Notes under the pieces: generated by a model
Seen by the model: only the letters and a program-made list of their open reading frames with translations
What the model was told of the DNA's origin: nothing
Databases searched by the model: none
Assembly: GCA_027405735.1 (NCBI GenBank)
Contig: JAPEHQ010000001.1
Span: forward strand, 3,968,001-4,032,000
Source of the DNA: Mucor racemosus
Taxonomy: Eukaryota > Mucoromycota > Mucoromycetes > Mucorales > Mucoraceae
Direction of reading: 5' to 3'
Length of the DNA: 64,000 nucleotides
In this document: piece after piece, positions 35,976-49,370 of the stretch
How the letters are laid out: every line of letters begins with the position of its first letter
Numbering within the stretch: the first letter of the stretch is position 1
Made by a program: the position numbers and the translations under genes

Positions 35976-38050
35976 TATGATTTATATAGCAGCATGACAT
36001 TGTTCAATATGATTTGGTCACTGCAATAAAATCTAGTATACTCACAAAAGAAAAATCACTGGTCGAAGAGTAAAGAACGTTTACGTTGTATATATATGAT
36101 TTAAATAAGCATTTTTTAGTAAATCAGGGAAGTATGCTGGGCAAGGGAAGTCTGTTTTAAAAAGGAAAATTCTGCGGATAAATCTATCAAGGAGTCATGA
36201 ATAGCTTATTTTGTATAAATTCTTATAGAACCCTTGAGAAAAGGAAACTTACATTTATAGATGAAAAAAGCAAGCATGTTGAGCCAACTGCTGATAGGGC
36301 GTCAACAAATTTATATGCATTACATATGATATCTTGTCAGTGATCAATACAAACATTATCAAATATTCTTATTTATATGGTGTATATACTCAATTTGTAG
36401 TAGGTAATGAATTGCTTAGTATGATTACTGCTACTTGCACTGTTTCAGTACCTTTAATATTATAAAAATCTGATTAAATCATTCATAAAAGGGCATATTT
36501 CATATTTGTTTGTTATTTTTAGTTTGCAGCTCGATGTGTAACATTTATGATTTATAGTTTTGTAATTGTAAAAGGTTGACTAATGAACTTTATTTAAACA
36601 AAAACAAAAAAAAATGAAACATTCGTTTGGATACAATGCTGAAACTATTGATATTGCCTTATTACAATTGTTTCCGAATTATTTGATGCGAAAATCAAGC
36701 TATGTTCGATTCTCAAGCTTTTCTATATACATCCCAATGCCATGGTAGAATGGAAAAAAAGGAGGCATGCGTTTATTTATATACTAATCTTGATCTGTTG
36801 TTGGGTTGTGATACATTCATATAATAAACACTGGCTTTTTTGTTAAATGTTACAATAGTACACGCCTCCTCTATATAATACTGCATATAGTATTAAACAT
36901 GCTGTTAATAAATACTAGTTAAAAAATAAGGTTTAGAGGTTCAAGAAAACAGTTATAAACCACCATAAAGAAACTAAATATTTAGAACTTGTCAAAGGGT
37001 TTACTAATAATAACAGGATAACGAGAATCACAAATCAATCAAACGGGTATCATTTAAATAAAACGAATTTTATATAAAGGTAAATAAATATGCGCAATCC
37101 GTAAAATCAACACCAACACCAACATTTATATGTATATATGCACATGTTTATTTGATATTAAAATAAAATCCAACTTGATGGTTATTTCACACACATAATT
37201 TTTTTTATTTACTCCTTAAAAATCACCACAAATATTATTTTAATGAAAGGAAATTGATCCCGGAAGATGCAATAAACAGATTCATCTACACAAAACAAAA
37301 AGCGAATGTTTCCAAATAAATGTTAAGGCCGTGCTCTTGTCTTTTTCAGCATGTAGTAATAATTGTGAGAGAACGAGAGAGAGGGAGAGGAGATAGATAT
37401 ATATATACAAAATAGCCCCTCGTTGCAAGTGTTGACCTTGATCTTGACACTCCTCTTTAAACCAACTACACCCCCCATTGAAATACATCTTTTTTAGTTG
37501 TAAAGTTGATGTAACTAAGAACAAATGATTAATTAAAATTAGTAGATCTATCATGAGGAAAAAAACCCAAAAGGCTGGTATTTTTTTTTTATAAAGATTG
37601 ATGTTGGTGAACCAGTCGAGACAAAAGTTGATTTTTTTAAGGGAGTTTTGTGCAAAGCCAGACTTGACAAAAATTTAAAGTTCTTCTTTATTTAATGATA
37701 AACAATCTAAGATTTCCCATATTATAAATTCTTAACTGGGGTCATACATGATTGTTTATTTATTATTATTAAGAGAATGATTTTCATTTAATCCAATTGC
37801 TATCACTGTACAGTTGTGTATATGATGTCACTGATTTAGTATCATGTATTCAACAATACATATTCATTTCTTATTACTAATATGACTAAATGTATTGAAT
37901 TATATACTTGTAGATTTTTTTATTTTTTTAATTAATAGAAAAACAAAAAACAAAGAGAAAAAAAAAAGAAGGAAAGAGCGAGAATAAATATGTATATGAA
38001 AAAAACTATATATGCGTGCAATGTCAATTGTGAATGGATGATTTTGTTTT

Positions 38051-38083
<33 letters not shown>

Positions 38084-38247
38084 GATTGTTTTTTTGCATA
38101 AAATATATATAAAACATATAAAGGAAAGAAAATATTAAACATAGATAATTATAAGAGTGATAGAGACAGAGATAAATAGAGAAAGAGAGCTGAAAAAGAA
38201 AGGATTCACATACACATGTTGTTTGATGGTTATTTTTGTTATAATTG
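35976..38247. other. Intergenic with 31-T run
   Basis: About 2.3 kb 3' of the homeobox gene. It contains an uninterrupted run of 31 T (38052-38082) and GA-rich simple sequence near 37370-37390. No gene seen; open frames over the T run are artefacts of low complexity. Confidence 0.55.
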
Positions 38248-38862
38248 TTAATAATCACGGAATAGAATTGAATTATCAAATGAACTTGGACTTGATTGAA
38301 CTGATGAAGATGGAGTTAATGGAAATGTTGGTGGTTGAGGTAATCGAAGTGGAGGAAGTGAAATATGAGCAGGCTTTTGACTATAATGATAATTTGAAGA
38401 GGAAGGAGGTGGAGGAGGAGGAGAAGATGCATAATGTCGAATAGAAGGTGAAATGGGTGGCGAAACGATATGGGTCACGACTCGCTCTCGTGTTCTAATT
38501 GATTGACGCTTGTTTTGAAACCAAATTTGAACTGTTCTTGGACTCATACCAAGTTGTTTTCCTAATTCCATTCGAAGTTCTGTTGAGGGAAAAAATGTTT
38601 GTTCAAATACTCGATTGAGTACACTCAATTGAGATGGAGAAGCTCTTTTTCTTTTTGCTTTTACAGGTTCATCATCATAATCTTCGATATCATCTTCTGT
38701 TAATAGATTTGATACTTGGAGCACTGAATGAGATAATGGTCTTTGATATCTTTGGTTATGATGACGATGACTATTGCGTTGATTTTGATGATTGTTATAA
38801 TAAGGTGCTGTCGTAGGATTTAAAATATCTGAGAGTGAAGGTAAAACGCAAGTAGATTTCAT
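38248..38862 (-). CDS. Homeodomain transcription factor
   Basis: Nuclear DNA-binding regulator of 204 residues in a single exon. The homeodomain spans about residues 68-127: basic KAKRKRASPSQLSVLNRVF, helix 2 region STELRMELGKQLGMSP and recognition helix RTVQIWFQNKRQSIRTRER, with the invariant W, F, N and R of helix 3. An Asn/His-rich N-terminus and acidic EDDIEDYDDE precede it; a Pro/Ser-rich tail (with a run of six Pro) follows, perhaps an activation or repression region. The domain is of the typical, non-TALE length, like fungal Yox1/Pho2-type proteins, but the exact orthologue is unknown. The stop is in AT-rich DNA with no downstream exon seen. Confidence 0.9.
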   Translation of the reverse strand: MKSTCVLPSLSDILNPTTAPYYNNHQNQRNSHRHHNQRYQRPLSHSVLQVSNLLTEDDIEDYDDEPVKAKRKRASPSQLSVLNRVFEQTFFPSTELRMELGKQLGMSPRTVQIWFQNKRQSIRTRERVVTHIVSPPISPSIRHYASSPPPPPPSSSNYHYSQKPAHISLPPLRLPQPPTFPLTPSSSVQSSPSSFDNSILFRDY

Positions 38863-39011
38863 TTTTATTTATAATATGTAAAGGTATTAAAAAGAAGAAG
38901 AAAAAGAAGAAATAAATCTGATGAAAAAAAATCAGAAGCTTTTATAGTCTCACAGTTACAAAAATCATATATACTTGAATATAAACTTTATCCCCTATAA
39001 AATCTACTAAA

Positions 39012-39042
<31 letters not shown>

Positions 39043-39053
39043 GCAGCAGGCAG
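39012..39053. repeat. CAG/GCA trinucleotide repeat
   Basis: About 13 GCA units with one AAC interruption, 150 bp upstream of the homeobox start codon, so within its promoter or 5' leader on the minus strand (as CTG). It is not in an open frame with the gene. Confidence 0.9.
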
Positions 39054-41474
39054 CTTGTAACTCCCCCCAAAAAAAAGCCTTCATCTATCAACAATTTGAC
39101 CCTTTCTTAGCTCTCCCCAATTTGTAAATGTATGTAATGTACCATCTCCTCAAAAAAAATAAAAAAAATCCCTGTTCTTATTTCTAATTTACAACTTTAA
39201 AAAAAAAATTGTTGTCTATTGACATTAACTTGATCTTTTTTAGTGTGTAATGTAATGTATGTATGTAGCATCTTTTCTTTGTTTTTTTTTCTCCTCCCTC
39301 CCTTTTGTTCATTTCTTATTAATTAAGGAGCGACTAAAATAAAGAAGGAATCACTTTACAAACATAATGTAGTTGCCACAATTACAATGTAACTGTCCAT
39401 CTGTCTGTATAATATCATTACTATCGGGTTAATCATATCGGGCATCAATTTAAAGAATATTTCGCAGCAGTACAGACAGAAGCATCATTTAACTTCTCTT
39501 TCTCTGCTTCTCTGCTTCTCTCTTTCTTTGTTTTCTTTTTTATTGTAAATTTACAATTTACTATTGTTTGTTAGTATACCAAGGGGAAATCATTTCATAT
39601 AATATAAAAAAAGAAAGAAAGAAAGAAAGAAAGAAAAAAGGAGGAGCCATCTAAATGTTGATTTACTAATCTCCTTATGTGTAGTATAAATTGTAATCGC
39701 TTTGGATGTGTAAAATCAAGGAAATCCGTCTTGTCACTATAACTATATTCTCCCTTATACTACAATACATATAAACTGTCCAAATTTCAATATTCTCTCT
39801 TCTCCCTCGATTCCCTATATTTCTCTTCTTTTCCCCTTCTTCCTCTTGTTCTTTTCTTGCAAGTTGTTGCACTACTCCTCATTATGCAGTACATGAAATG
39901 TTGGTGTTTGGTGTCCGCTTCTGCTGTTGCTGTTTAATGCTCAATGCTGCTTATGCTTGATGCTGCTTGTACTGAATTTCTTTATTATCACAGCTTATGT
40001 ATAAAGCTATTATTAGAACGTACCTACATGTGTATTGATATATTAAAATTTTATCAGCGTAGTAGATCACTACATATTGAGATCTTTTTTTTTTTTCTCT
40101 CGCAGTACATGTAATGATTTTCTCTACTATATTTATCTCCATATTAAATATATTAATAGTCTTCCTTGATGATTTACATTAATATGAAAATCGTAATCTC
40201 TCCTTATTGAGTATAGTTTATAAACAAGAGTGAAATAATCTACATATACATGTAAAATGTTATAATATATATATATTTATATATAATGGAATGAATGTTC
40301 TTGAAATTTATTATATAATCATTATATATCCCCTTCTTGTTCTTTTTTTGGCGATATTCTTCTGTTTCCCTAAAAGTTTAAAGCATGGCTCAAAATGGTT
40401 ATATCTTGATTTTCTTGTATGTTTAAACATTACGTGATATAGAGTTCAAGTTAATTTTAAATAAGAGTAAATTAAATTTACGTCAAAACGTATACTTTTG
40501 TTGTTGTTGTTACTCAAACATTAATGTGAATCTTGCTTTTTTTAATTACGATAATATTAGTGTTTTTTACCTTTTATGTGTTCAAGGGGGTTAATTATTA
40601 TGCTGTTGCTTCATCATTAGCATCACATATAGTTTGATCGTTATGTTTCATTATTCATCGATTCATTTCCGGTCTTTATTCTTCCGCTCTTTTTTCTGTT
40701 TACTTGACATGGAAAGATCACCTCCTAAATAGCCATCCCTGAAAAGCATTAAATCCTATGCATGTTTCTGTATCTTTAATTTGTCTAAACGTACCCTTCT
40801 CATTTCATTCCGTATCTGCGCGGTGATGAACTTCGTTCATTTGAATAAACCAGATCAACTTTTTTTTTTTTTTTTTTTTTTTTACTACAACACTCACTAG
40901 GCATTTCAATTCATCTACTCCCCTTCTTTTTTTCCTCCTCCCCCCAAAAAAAAAAAATAATCAAAATGTGTTCTCCCACTTTATTGTTATTATTATATAC
41001 ATCTGTTTTCTTTTTCTTTTCTAAAATAGATTTAGCATGTATGCACCTTTTTCTCTCATTTATATAAAGAAAAGTGAGTCGGAACAACAACAAAAAGCAG
41101 AAGTCCGTTTTTAAAGAATTTTTCCGGATGCTTTTTAAATGATAAAATACATTTGATGCAAGAAAAGTATTCTCTTGCATGTCAAATTCATAATCGTATT
41201 TGTTATTCGATAAAAATGTATCAAGAATTCACGAAAAAGCAGTAATTTGCGAGCTTCCTTACATTTAAGAAAAAATTTTTTTTTGGGTCAATATCTATTT
41301 TCATGTCCGATTGCATTACATAAATCAGTAAAATATCATTGTAGAAGAGAAAAACACAACAAAATAATGTAAAATGAAAATGTAATTTTTTTTTAATATA
41401 TAAACAAGTAAAGAAAATAATCCTTTTTTTTTATAAAATCTTTTATCGTAATTGAATCAACAAAAAATAGGGAT
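39054..41474. other. Long intergenic upstream of homeobox gene
   Basis: About 2.4 kb between the homeobox gene and the 3' end of the Hsp70 gene. It is unusually low in complexity: (GAAA)n at 39608-39636, T runs at 40084-40096 and 40860-40883, A run at 40946-40957, pyrimidine tracts at 39490-39540 and 39790-39860. A possible minus-strand terminal exon at 40663-40738 is discussed among rejected items. The size suggests a long regulatory region or 5' leader. Confidence 0.45.
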
Positions 41475-43688
41475 TTAACGACGTTGAGAGTAGACGTGAG
41501 CGAAAGCACGAGTAGAGGCACGCTTCAACTTGGATTGGGCAGACTTGAGGTCATCAGCGTTGGCATCATCAGCAGAGATTTCCATAAGTTCCATGGCTTC
41601 AGCAAGAGCGGTCTCAATGGCCTCACGATCACCACGACGGAGCTTCATGTTGACATTGGGGTCAGAGATGTTGTTCTCAACTTGGTAGACATAAGATTCA
41701 AGATCTTGCTTGGCTTGGACAACAGCTTCACGCTCCTTATCAGCATCAGCGTTCTTGGCAGCATCTTCAACCATACGGTCAATATCAGCAGCAGAGAGAC
41801 GAGTAGAGTTGGAGATGGTAACATCAGCCTTGCGACCAGTAGTCTTATCTTGAGCAGTAACCTTCAAGATACCATTGGCATCGAGATCGAAGGTACAGAG
41901 GAGCTCAGGAGTACCACGGGGAGCAGGGATAAGACCAGAAAGAGAGAATTCACCCAAAAGGTTGTTCTCCTTGGTCATCAAACGCTCACCTTCGTAGACA
42001 GGGAAGGTAACAGTAGTTTGGTTATCAGCAGCAGTGGTGAAAACCTTGGACTTTTGACAAGGAATAGGAGTGTTACGGGGAACAACGACAGCCATGATAC
42101 CACCTTGCATCTCAACACCGAGAGAAAGAGGGACAACATCCAAAAGAAGGAGATCTTGAGTCTTTTCGTTACCGGCTTGGTTGGTAAGAACAGCAGCTTG
42201 GACAGCAGCACCATAGGCAACAGCCTCATCAGGGTTGATGGACTTGTTCAACTCCTTACCATCGAAGAGATCTTGGAGAAGAGATTGAATCTTGGGGATA
42301 CGAGTAGAACCACCAACGAGAACAATTTCGTCAATCTTCTTCTTATCGATCTTGGCATCCTTGAGGACACGCTCAACGGGCTCAACAGTACCTTGGAAAG
42401 CAGCAGAGTTAATTTCCTCGAACTTGGCACGAGTGATGTTGGATTGGAAATCAACACCATCAAAGAGAGAGTCAACTTCGACAGTAGTTTGAGTCAAAGA
42501 AGACAAAGTACGCTTTGCGCGCTCGGAAGCAGAACGAAGACGACGGAGAGCACGGGCATCACCAGTGATATCCTTCTTGTGCTTACGCTTAATTTCAGTA
42601 ACGAAATGGTTGACAAGAGTGTTATCGAAATCTTCACCACCCAAATGAGTGTTACCAGCAGTGGCCTTGACAGCAAAGACACCACCAGAGATGGTCAAGA
42701 GGGAAACATCGAAAGTTCCTCCACCCAAATCGAAAATGAGAACGTTACGTTCCTTCTTGTCATTGGCATCCAAACCGTAAGCAATAGCTAAAATAATAAT
42801 AAAATCAATTCCAATGCTCTACATTTATATTAAATACTAAAAACTTACCGGCAGCGGTAGGTTCGTTAATGATACGGAGAACATCAAGACCGGAAATGGT
42901 ACCGGCATCCTTAGTGGCTTGACGTTGACCTAATTAAATATTTGAAAGATTAGCAATGCAAATTTCTATTACAATTATTTAGTTTATACTTACTGTCGTT
43001 GAAATAAGCAGGGACAGTGACAACAGCCTTGGAGACCTTCTTACCGAGCTTGGCTTCAGCAATTTCCTTCATCTTGATGAGAACCATGGAGGAGATTTCT
43101 ACATGGATTAACATTAAAAAGTTAAAAATCGTCACAAAAAAAAGCAAATTTTTTTCATATTACCTTGAGGAGAGTAGCTCTTGGTCTCACCCTCGAATTC
43201 AACTTGAATGAAAGGGTTTTCATTTTTATCAACAATGGTGAAAGGCCAGTTCTTCATATCTTCCTTGACCTCAGGATCATCGAAACGACGACCGATAAGA
43301 CGCTTAGCATCGAAAACGGTGTTCTTGGGGTTCATGGCAGCTTGGTTCTTGGCAGCATCACCGACGAGACGTTCGTTGTCAGAGAAAGCAACATAAGAAG
43401 GAGTGGTACGGTTACCTTGCTCGTTGGCAATGATTTCAACACGCTCGGATTCCCAAACACCAACACAGGAGTAGCTAAATTATTGATAATTTTGATTAAT
43501 TAAAACATCCAAAATGTCGGAAAATGTGATGTGGTATTTGCATATAAATATATACATGTAATTTGATTTTCATCTTGATGTATACAAATCTCATGTATAT
43601 AAACATAAAATGCACACAATTAATCTTTTTATTCTACTTACGTAGTACCCAAATCGATACCGATAGCACCCTCGTATTCAGCAGACAT
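41475..43688 (-). CDS. SSB1: Hsp70, ribosome-associated Ssb type
   Basis: ATP-driven chaperone; Ssb proteins bind nascent chains at the ribosome. Five exons: 43642-43688, 43164-43474, 42994-43098, 42849-42929, 41475-42787, totalling 618 residues (yeast Ssb 613). The ATPase domain shows [15 protein letters not shown] near residue 9, [49 protein letters not shown] and [13 protein letters not shown]. The substrate domain is followed by a short lid ending FAHVYSQRR. There is no EEVD tail, no ER-retention signal and no presequence, which together with the length and the [19 protein letters not shown] loop favours Ssb over Ssa, BiP or mitochondrial Hsp70. Codons are markedly C-rich at third positions compared with neighbours, as in highly expressed genes. 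Confidence 0.92.
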
Positions 43689-45710
43689 TTCAATTATAAG
43701 ATTATAAGCTCACAAAGGAGAAAAAGAAAGAACTAGATATGTACTTGTCTTGTTCTGATTGTTATACCGAAAAAAAATTTTAAGTGGTCCGATCAAGTCA
43801 AAAGAGTCACTTCATTGTTTTTGCTTTACCCATCCTTACCATCAAGATTTAGTATATCCAAAGCCACATAAGCCATCCAAAATTTGTAAATCAATGTGGA
43901 ATGTCATGTAAATCTATTGCCTCTTTGACATATTTTTGGTCCAACCTACCTGGATCAGACAATTCGTACCTGAATTTGATCAGGTAATGTGATCTGCATT
44001 CGATTTTTGACAGATGATAGGTATGGTTGCCATGGAAACTGCACATCCGCATTAAGAAATGCGATCTGTCAACGAACGTTTTTTTTTTTTTTTTTTTATT
44101 TTTATTTCGTTGTAAATTTACGTTTTCATAAAATTATTTAAGCGTTTGAGCAATTATGCAAGTTCCCAATGTAGTTAGATAGCATGAGCTTGAATATCAT
44201 GGCACTTTTCTGCATTTATCTCTAAATGTCGATAATTTTTCATTTTCGGTCGATCAGTATTTGATTATGGATGAAAAACTTTTTCAATTTCAATCACTGA
44301 AAACTTTTGTAATAGTTTGATTTTTTTTTAACAAATTTTTGAAAATTGTTCTTTTGAGTTGATCATCACTTTATTTTGGGTAATCTTGTTTGTCATTCCC
44401 TTCGCTCCTGTTTTTTTTTCTTAATTTATGTTGATGTATTGATGCCATTCTTTAAATACAAAAATCAAAGGTTTATATTGGCATAAGGTATAAGCACTTT
44501 TATACTAGAAAAAGCTGTTGATATTACATCCTCGTTTTCTTCGAATTCAATACTTTATTAATCACCTTATATTATCTTGTTATATGTAACGAATTTATAA
44601 TAAGGAGACATGATAGCAATGCAAAGTTGATGTTGTCGGAGTTTAAAATACAAAAAATAACATCCCAAAGCCAATTTGACATTTTTGAAGAATAATTATT
44701 AGAAATTTACTAACCAAGTATATGTAGATTAGGTGTTTTATGTTAACATGTTATTAAATAATAAAATAAAAATGAGTGCTTAAAAAAATCGCCTTTTATG
44801 GTTAGACCACGCCCAATTTCGAGATATTCAAGCTATCTCTCCCGACTTTCAAAATCGTTTATTCAGTTTTATGGGCTTGGATTTCAAATAAAAATACACA
44901 ATAATTCAGTTCATACGTTTACGAATACGCATATATTTTAAATTAGTTTTTGAAAATGGAATGTACTTGATATAACGCCGAATTCTCGAAAATCAATTAA
45001 CTGGAATATTTATAAATTTTTTTTTCATTCGTTTGTGTTTAATTTGCTATACTCTTGTGATATTTTGATTTTTCCGAGAAAAATCAAAACATTAGGCTTG
45101 CCAAGTCAAAATAAACGCTGCCAATATGAATCCAGCTTTATTTTAGTCATACAACTCCAATAAACACCTTATTAAAATATCTGAAAGAATCACCAAAATG
45201 CATCAAATCAAGTCTGTTGAACGATAGTATTTGTTTGGTATGTTTTTTACAGTTAGAGATGGCCGTAAATTGTTAAAATCTAACATTTCAGCAACTGAAA
45301 TAGCCCATTTTACTATATTTTTGTAGTTATTATTACATCGTATTCATTTTTTGGTTGGTTTTATTGTTTATACATCATGCTTTCAAGTGATTTATTAATC
45401 TAGATTCAAAAGACCCTCTGTGAAGCGGTGGAAAAGCGCACTAGTGTCCCCCGGATTTATTGAATTCAGGGTCAAGCCAATCATATATTGTAAAAACCTG
45501 TAGAAATACATTTATTCACCAAATGAGTGTTTATATGAAAATTAAAGTTTGTAAAAGCACTCTATAGATCATTTTATTGGTCGATTATTTTCGTTTCTAT
45601 ACAAAAAAACAACAACCTAATACCACCAGGGGGTATAAAAAAAGGTTTTTGAAGAGCATCAACATTTCTCTTCTTTTTTTTTTCTAATCATATTTCAAAT
45701 TATTTAAATA
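43689..45710. promoter_or_regulatory. Divergent intergenic between SSB-type Hsp70 and NDK
   Basis: About 2 kb with both promoters. A T run lies at 44080-44097. GGTATAAAAAAAGG at 45635-45648 is a good TATA box, 63 bp before the NDK start. No clear heat-shock element array was seen by eye. The middle is AT-rich without genes. Confidence 0.5.
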
Positions 45711-46832
45711 ATGCTCGCTCGTACCGCTGCCCGTTTCGGTTTGTGTTTATATCAAAGATGTAATATCAATTAATCAATTAACATGTAAATTAAATTAGCT
45801 GTCAGACCTGCCACTGCTTCCATCAAGGGTAAGTAATCTTTTTTTTTTCCTTCAGATCAAGAAACATCTAACGCGATTTTATTCAATTAGCCCGCACTTT
45901 TGCTACTGCTAGCCGTGCTGCCGCCTCTGCTGGTCCTAACCGTATGGTCATGGCCACTGCTGGTGTTGTTACTGCCAGTGCTCTCTCTTATGCTTATCTC
46001 CAAAGTAAATTTCCTGACACATTTACCAAAAAAAAACGCAACAAAAAACTAAATTTAATCTATAATAATAGAGCCTATTGCTGCTGACTCTAAGCCTATT
46101 GCTGGTGTCAAGTAAGATATACCATCTTAAAATTGTAAATGATGTTGTTATTTATAGGTTAATTAATAGGGGTACTCTCAGCGAACGTACTTTTATTGCC
46201 ATCAAGGTAAATACATAAATAGAGCAACGAATCACAATGCAAAATTATTCATCTCCGTTTATCTTTTTTAATTATAGCCTGATGGTGTTCAACGTGCTTT
46301 GGTCGGTAAGATTATTACTCGTTTCGAAGACCGTGGTTACAAGCTCGTTGGTTTGAAGGCTCTTGCTCCTTCCAAGGAATTGGCTGAAAAGCATTATGAA
46401 GACCTCAAGGAGCGTCCTTTCTTTGCCGGTCTTGTCAAGTACATGACTAGCGGTACTCCCGTTATTGCTATGGTATGTATTCATGGTTATCACTTGGGTA
46501 TTAGTTTTAATGACTCAACTTTATTTGAAATAGGTCTGGGAAGGTAAGGATGTTATTAGACAAGGTAGAAAGATGTTGGGTGAGACCAACCCCCTTGATA
46601 GCGCTCCTGGTACTATCCGTGGTCAATACTGTGTAAGTTAATGCTAATAATGTAAATACTATCATGTTTAAACAATCCTATCTTTAAATAGACCACTGTT
46701 GGTAGAAACATCATTCACGGTTCTGACAGCTTCGAAAGCGCTGAGAAGGAAATTGGTATGTGGTTCGGTAAGGCTGGTGACCTTGTTGAATGGACTCCTG
46801 CCAACGTTGACTGGGTTCAAGCCGATAACTAA
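45711..46832 (+). CDS. Nucleoside diphosphate kinase, mitochondrial form
   Basis: Transfers the terminal phosphate from ATP to other nucleoside diphosphates through a phosphohistidine. Eight exons: 45711-45738, 45799-45828, 45891-46004, 46072-46111, 46158-46206, 46278-46472, 46534-46632, 46692-46832; 231 residues. The first ~80 residues are a likely mitochondrial presequence ([20 protein letters not shown], then [15 protein letters not shown]) with a hydrophobic stretch ([18 protein letters not shown]), as in Nm23-H4-like enzymes. The kinase core shows [39 protein letters not shown] and the active-site H194 in [11 protein letters not shown], ending at [15 protein letters not shown]. Third positions are C-rich, suggesting high expression. 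A TATA box lies 63-76 bp upstream. Confidence 0.95.
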
Positions 46833-47664
46833 ATGTATTCATTCTCGATTTGTACATACAAAACATTATAAAATAATCTCTGAAATAAAGCAGACGGATT
46901 ATTGTTATTTATATTATTATGTTTTTTTAAAAAACGTTTTTCATATGCTTGAAAGAGAAAAACTAAATCTATATGATACGAGAAAATATTCCATAGTATC
47001 CCAAGTTGTCTCGTAATTTTTATTTGCTCAAATAATGATGTGATGGGATGCTAACTGTCAATGTTTGAACAGTTTTTATATCAAAAGTTCAAAAAATTAG
47101 GCTGAGTTGTATTTAAAGTCTATAAATCAAAGTTGGTACAAGTTTGGCACATTTCTGATGCCTGGAGCTACCACTCTCTAACAGACCTGCTAAATATTAA
47201 AAAACGAAGCATATTCTAAAATCATTTTACATTTCTAAGCTTAGCCACTAAATTTGTACTGCATATTGCGAAATAACTTGGGAATACACTGTGTAATTCC
47301 AATGTTTAAGCAGTATATTTCAAGTGAGCTTACGCGCGTGCGATGTACTGAGATTAAGCCTTTGTCATTGAATTTGTTTCTTTCAAGAACAACTTTTAAC
47401 AATAAAAAATATTTATATATATATATATTTTTATTGTAGAAGCTAAACAGTTACATTCTATCGCCATTAGTTGCTTTTCGTTCCAATTTATTAATTAATT
47501 AATAAAAAAAAAACATATTCATTTTACAAAAATTCACCTAGTTTGATAAAAGTGACACTGTATAATTAACAAACATTATTAACGCTCTGATATACTTCGA
47601 AGATGTTACACTCCATATGTTAAAATGGATTTTGTATTTTTTTTTTGTAGGTACCTGGTCGAAT
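46833..47664. other. Intergenic 3' of NDK
   Basis: About 830 bp, AT-rich, with AATAAAG at 46884-46890 as a possible polyA signal for NDK. No gene recognised. Confidence 0.45.
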
Positions 47665-49370
47665 TTTCATAGTTTTTAATCTTCAATATCAGAGCGTGCT
47701 CTCTTTCCTATAACTGACAACCTCATACTAAACATTTTTAGGATATACCTTAGACACTGTATAATAGGTATCAATTGATCACATTATATTACCTATTTCT
47801 AATAAATTTATTCTATATCTCACGAAAAAGACTCAAAACGCGTAAAATTCACTGCTTTTTCCTTGAAAACTGGGTCTCACTTTTCATCCCTATTCTACTT
47901 TTTTTTCACTAAATAACACCAAAATAAAATTATATGCCAATGTACCTGAGATGTTCAGCTTTAATTCAAAAACGAGTATCCGGAAATATCCTATTTTTTA
48001 CAGTTGGTATTAATTTTTCAGTGCTAATGTTTCAGTTTTTTACGCGTATTCCACTGCCAAAGAATTGAAAACTTTGAGGCTTCATATCTCTAGAGATAAT
48101 TAAGATATACTAACACTTTTTAATAGTAAACCTTACTTGTTTTAAAGCGCTCTATAACATATTTTAGTATAAAAAAATTCTGAGCACCTTTATTTTTTTT
48201 TCATTTTTTCGACATTTTTGTAGTAGATTTTACAATATTTGTTATATTGAGCAGCATTCTTTTTTGCATTGATGTCATCAAGCTCGTTGAGCTCTCTTGG
48301 TCCCAATTTAGGTTTTTTCAAAATATTAATTTTTCGTAGAGATATCCTCGAAAATGTGAATCAAGGAATACCTTTGTTTCTAGCTTCAATTTTTCCCTTA
48401 TATACCCTCATCCCAAATTCTGAATTTGAAAAAAAAATAACAAAAATCTTGTTTTCTCTATGAAAAATGCAGCTAAAAGGTTAAATAATAGCTCGATCAA
48501 TAGATAATTTTGTTATGCATTATCTCCATTATTTAAATTTAAAATATGCTTATAAAAAGTGTTCTATATCGTTAAAAAACCTTCAAAATTTCAATTGCTG
48601 TTTGCGCAAAATTTTACGTGAAACATTTTTTCAAAATTTATTTAGATGGATGCAGAATTTAAAACTGTACAAGAACCATTTAATATGCTGGATCTACTTA
48701 CTTTGCAGTTCATGAGCTTTTAAATCATTTTGTTTTTTTTAATCATTTTTAATCATTTTTAATCATTTTTTTCAAATAAATATTAGAGCCCCGTCACTAT
48801 AGGGTATAAGCTGTGATATGAACTATTATTTTCATTATCTCGACGAAAAATTAATATTTTCTGCTGAAACAAAAAATAAAGAGTAGCTTTGAGCTGGATC
48901 TATCTTATTTGAAGATTTTACGTAATTCAACTCAATATTGGGCGAAAATATTCGAAAACTATTTAAAAACCATCTGAAACCTACTTTTTACAATCATAAA
49001 AAATTGACAACAAAAACCCTATCTTGGTAAATTTTGATTTTAATAACGTCCAACTTTACATGAGGGTAGTGGGTACACATCTTGGACATGTTGATTTCAA
49101 AGGGCAATGCTCACAATCTACTGTGTTTTGAGAAAATTATTGCCAAAGTGTACACTATAGTTTACTGCTGCGCACTTTTATTGAAAACAATTTAAATACG
49201 ATCTCTATGAATACTGACCCAAGTAGTTAGTTTCCTCTCTTCGCGGATATAAATATATAGATACTACAAGTATTTTAGATATCAGCCTCCATGGGTCATT
49301 GTGCATTCGATAAGTTTGAACAACAGGTTGGTTACCTGCTACTTACACCTACTAAGGTTACAAGGTCGGT
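47665..49370 (-). repeat. Repeat D-E, arm 2 of the long inverted repeat
   Basis: Reverse complement of 34428-35975 (D) followed by the outer part of E (49275-49370, matching 33840-33950). The E-D join here lacks the ~430 bp found in arm 1, so this copy shows the older arrangement. It contains two copies of the AATTTTTCGT(A/C)GAGATA motif in opposite directions, about 515 bp apart, as does arm 1. Confidence 0.7.

Noticed and set aside
37900..38279. Minus-strand frames of 80 and 115 codons with Lys runs
   Set aside because: They are produced by translating the 31-T run and nearby simple sequence; no conserved product.
40663..40738. Possible terminal exon on the minus strand (DGYLGGDLSMSSKQKKERKN.. 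then stop) after a TTTTCAG
   Set aside because: It looks like the basic C-terminus of a small protein, but I could not join it in frame to any upstream exon; the nearest candidate exon ends in a stop in the needed frame. Transcript data would settle it.
41484..42791. 435-codon plus-strand open frame opposite the Hsp70 gene
   Set aside because: It mirrors the main Hsp70 exon. Long antisense frames over Hsp70 genes are a known artefact, sometimes annotated as NAD-specific glutamate dehydrogenase; codon bias and introns fit the minus-strand gene.
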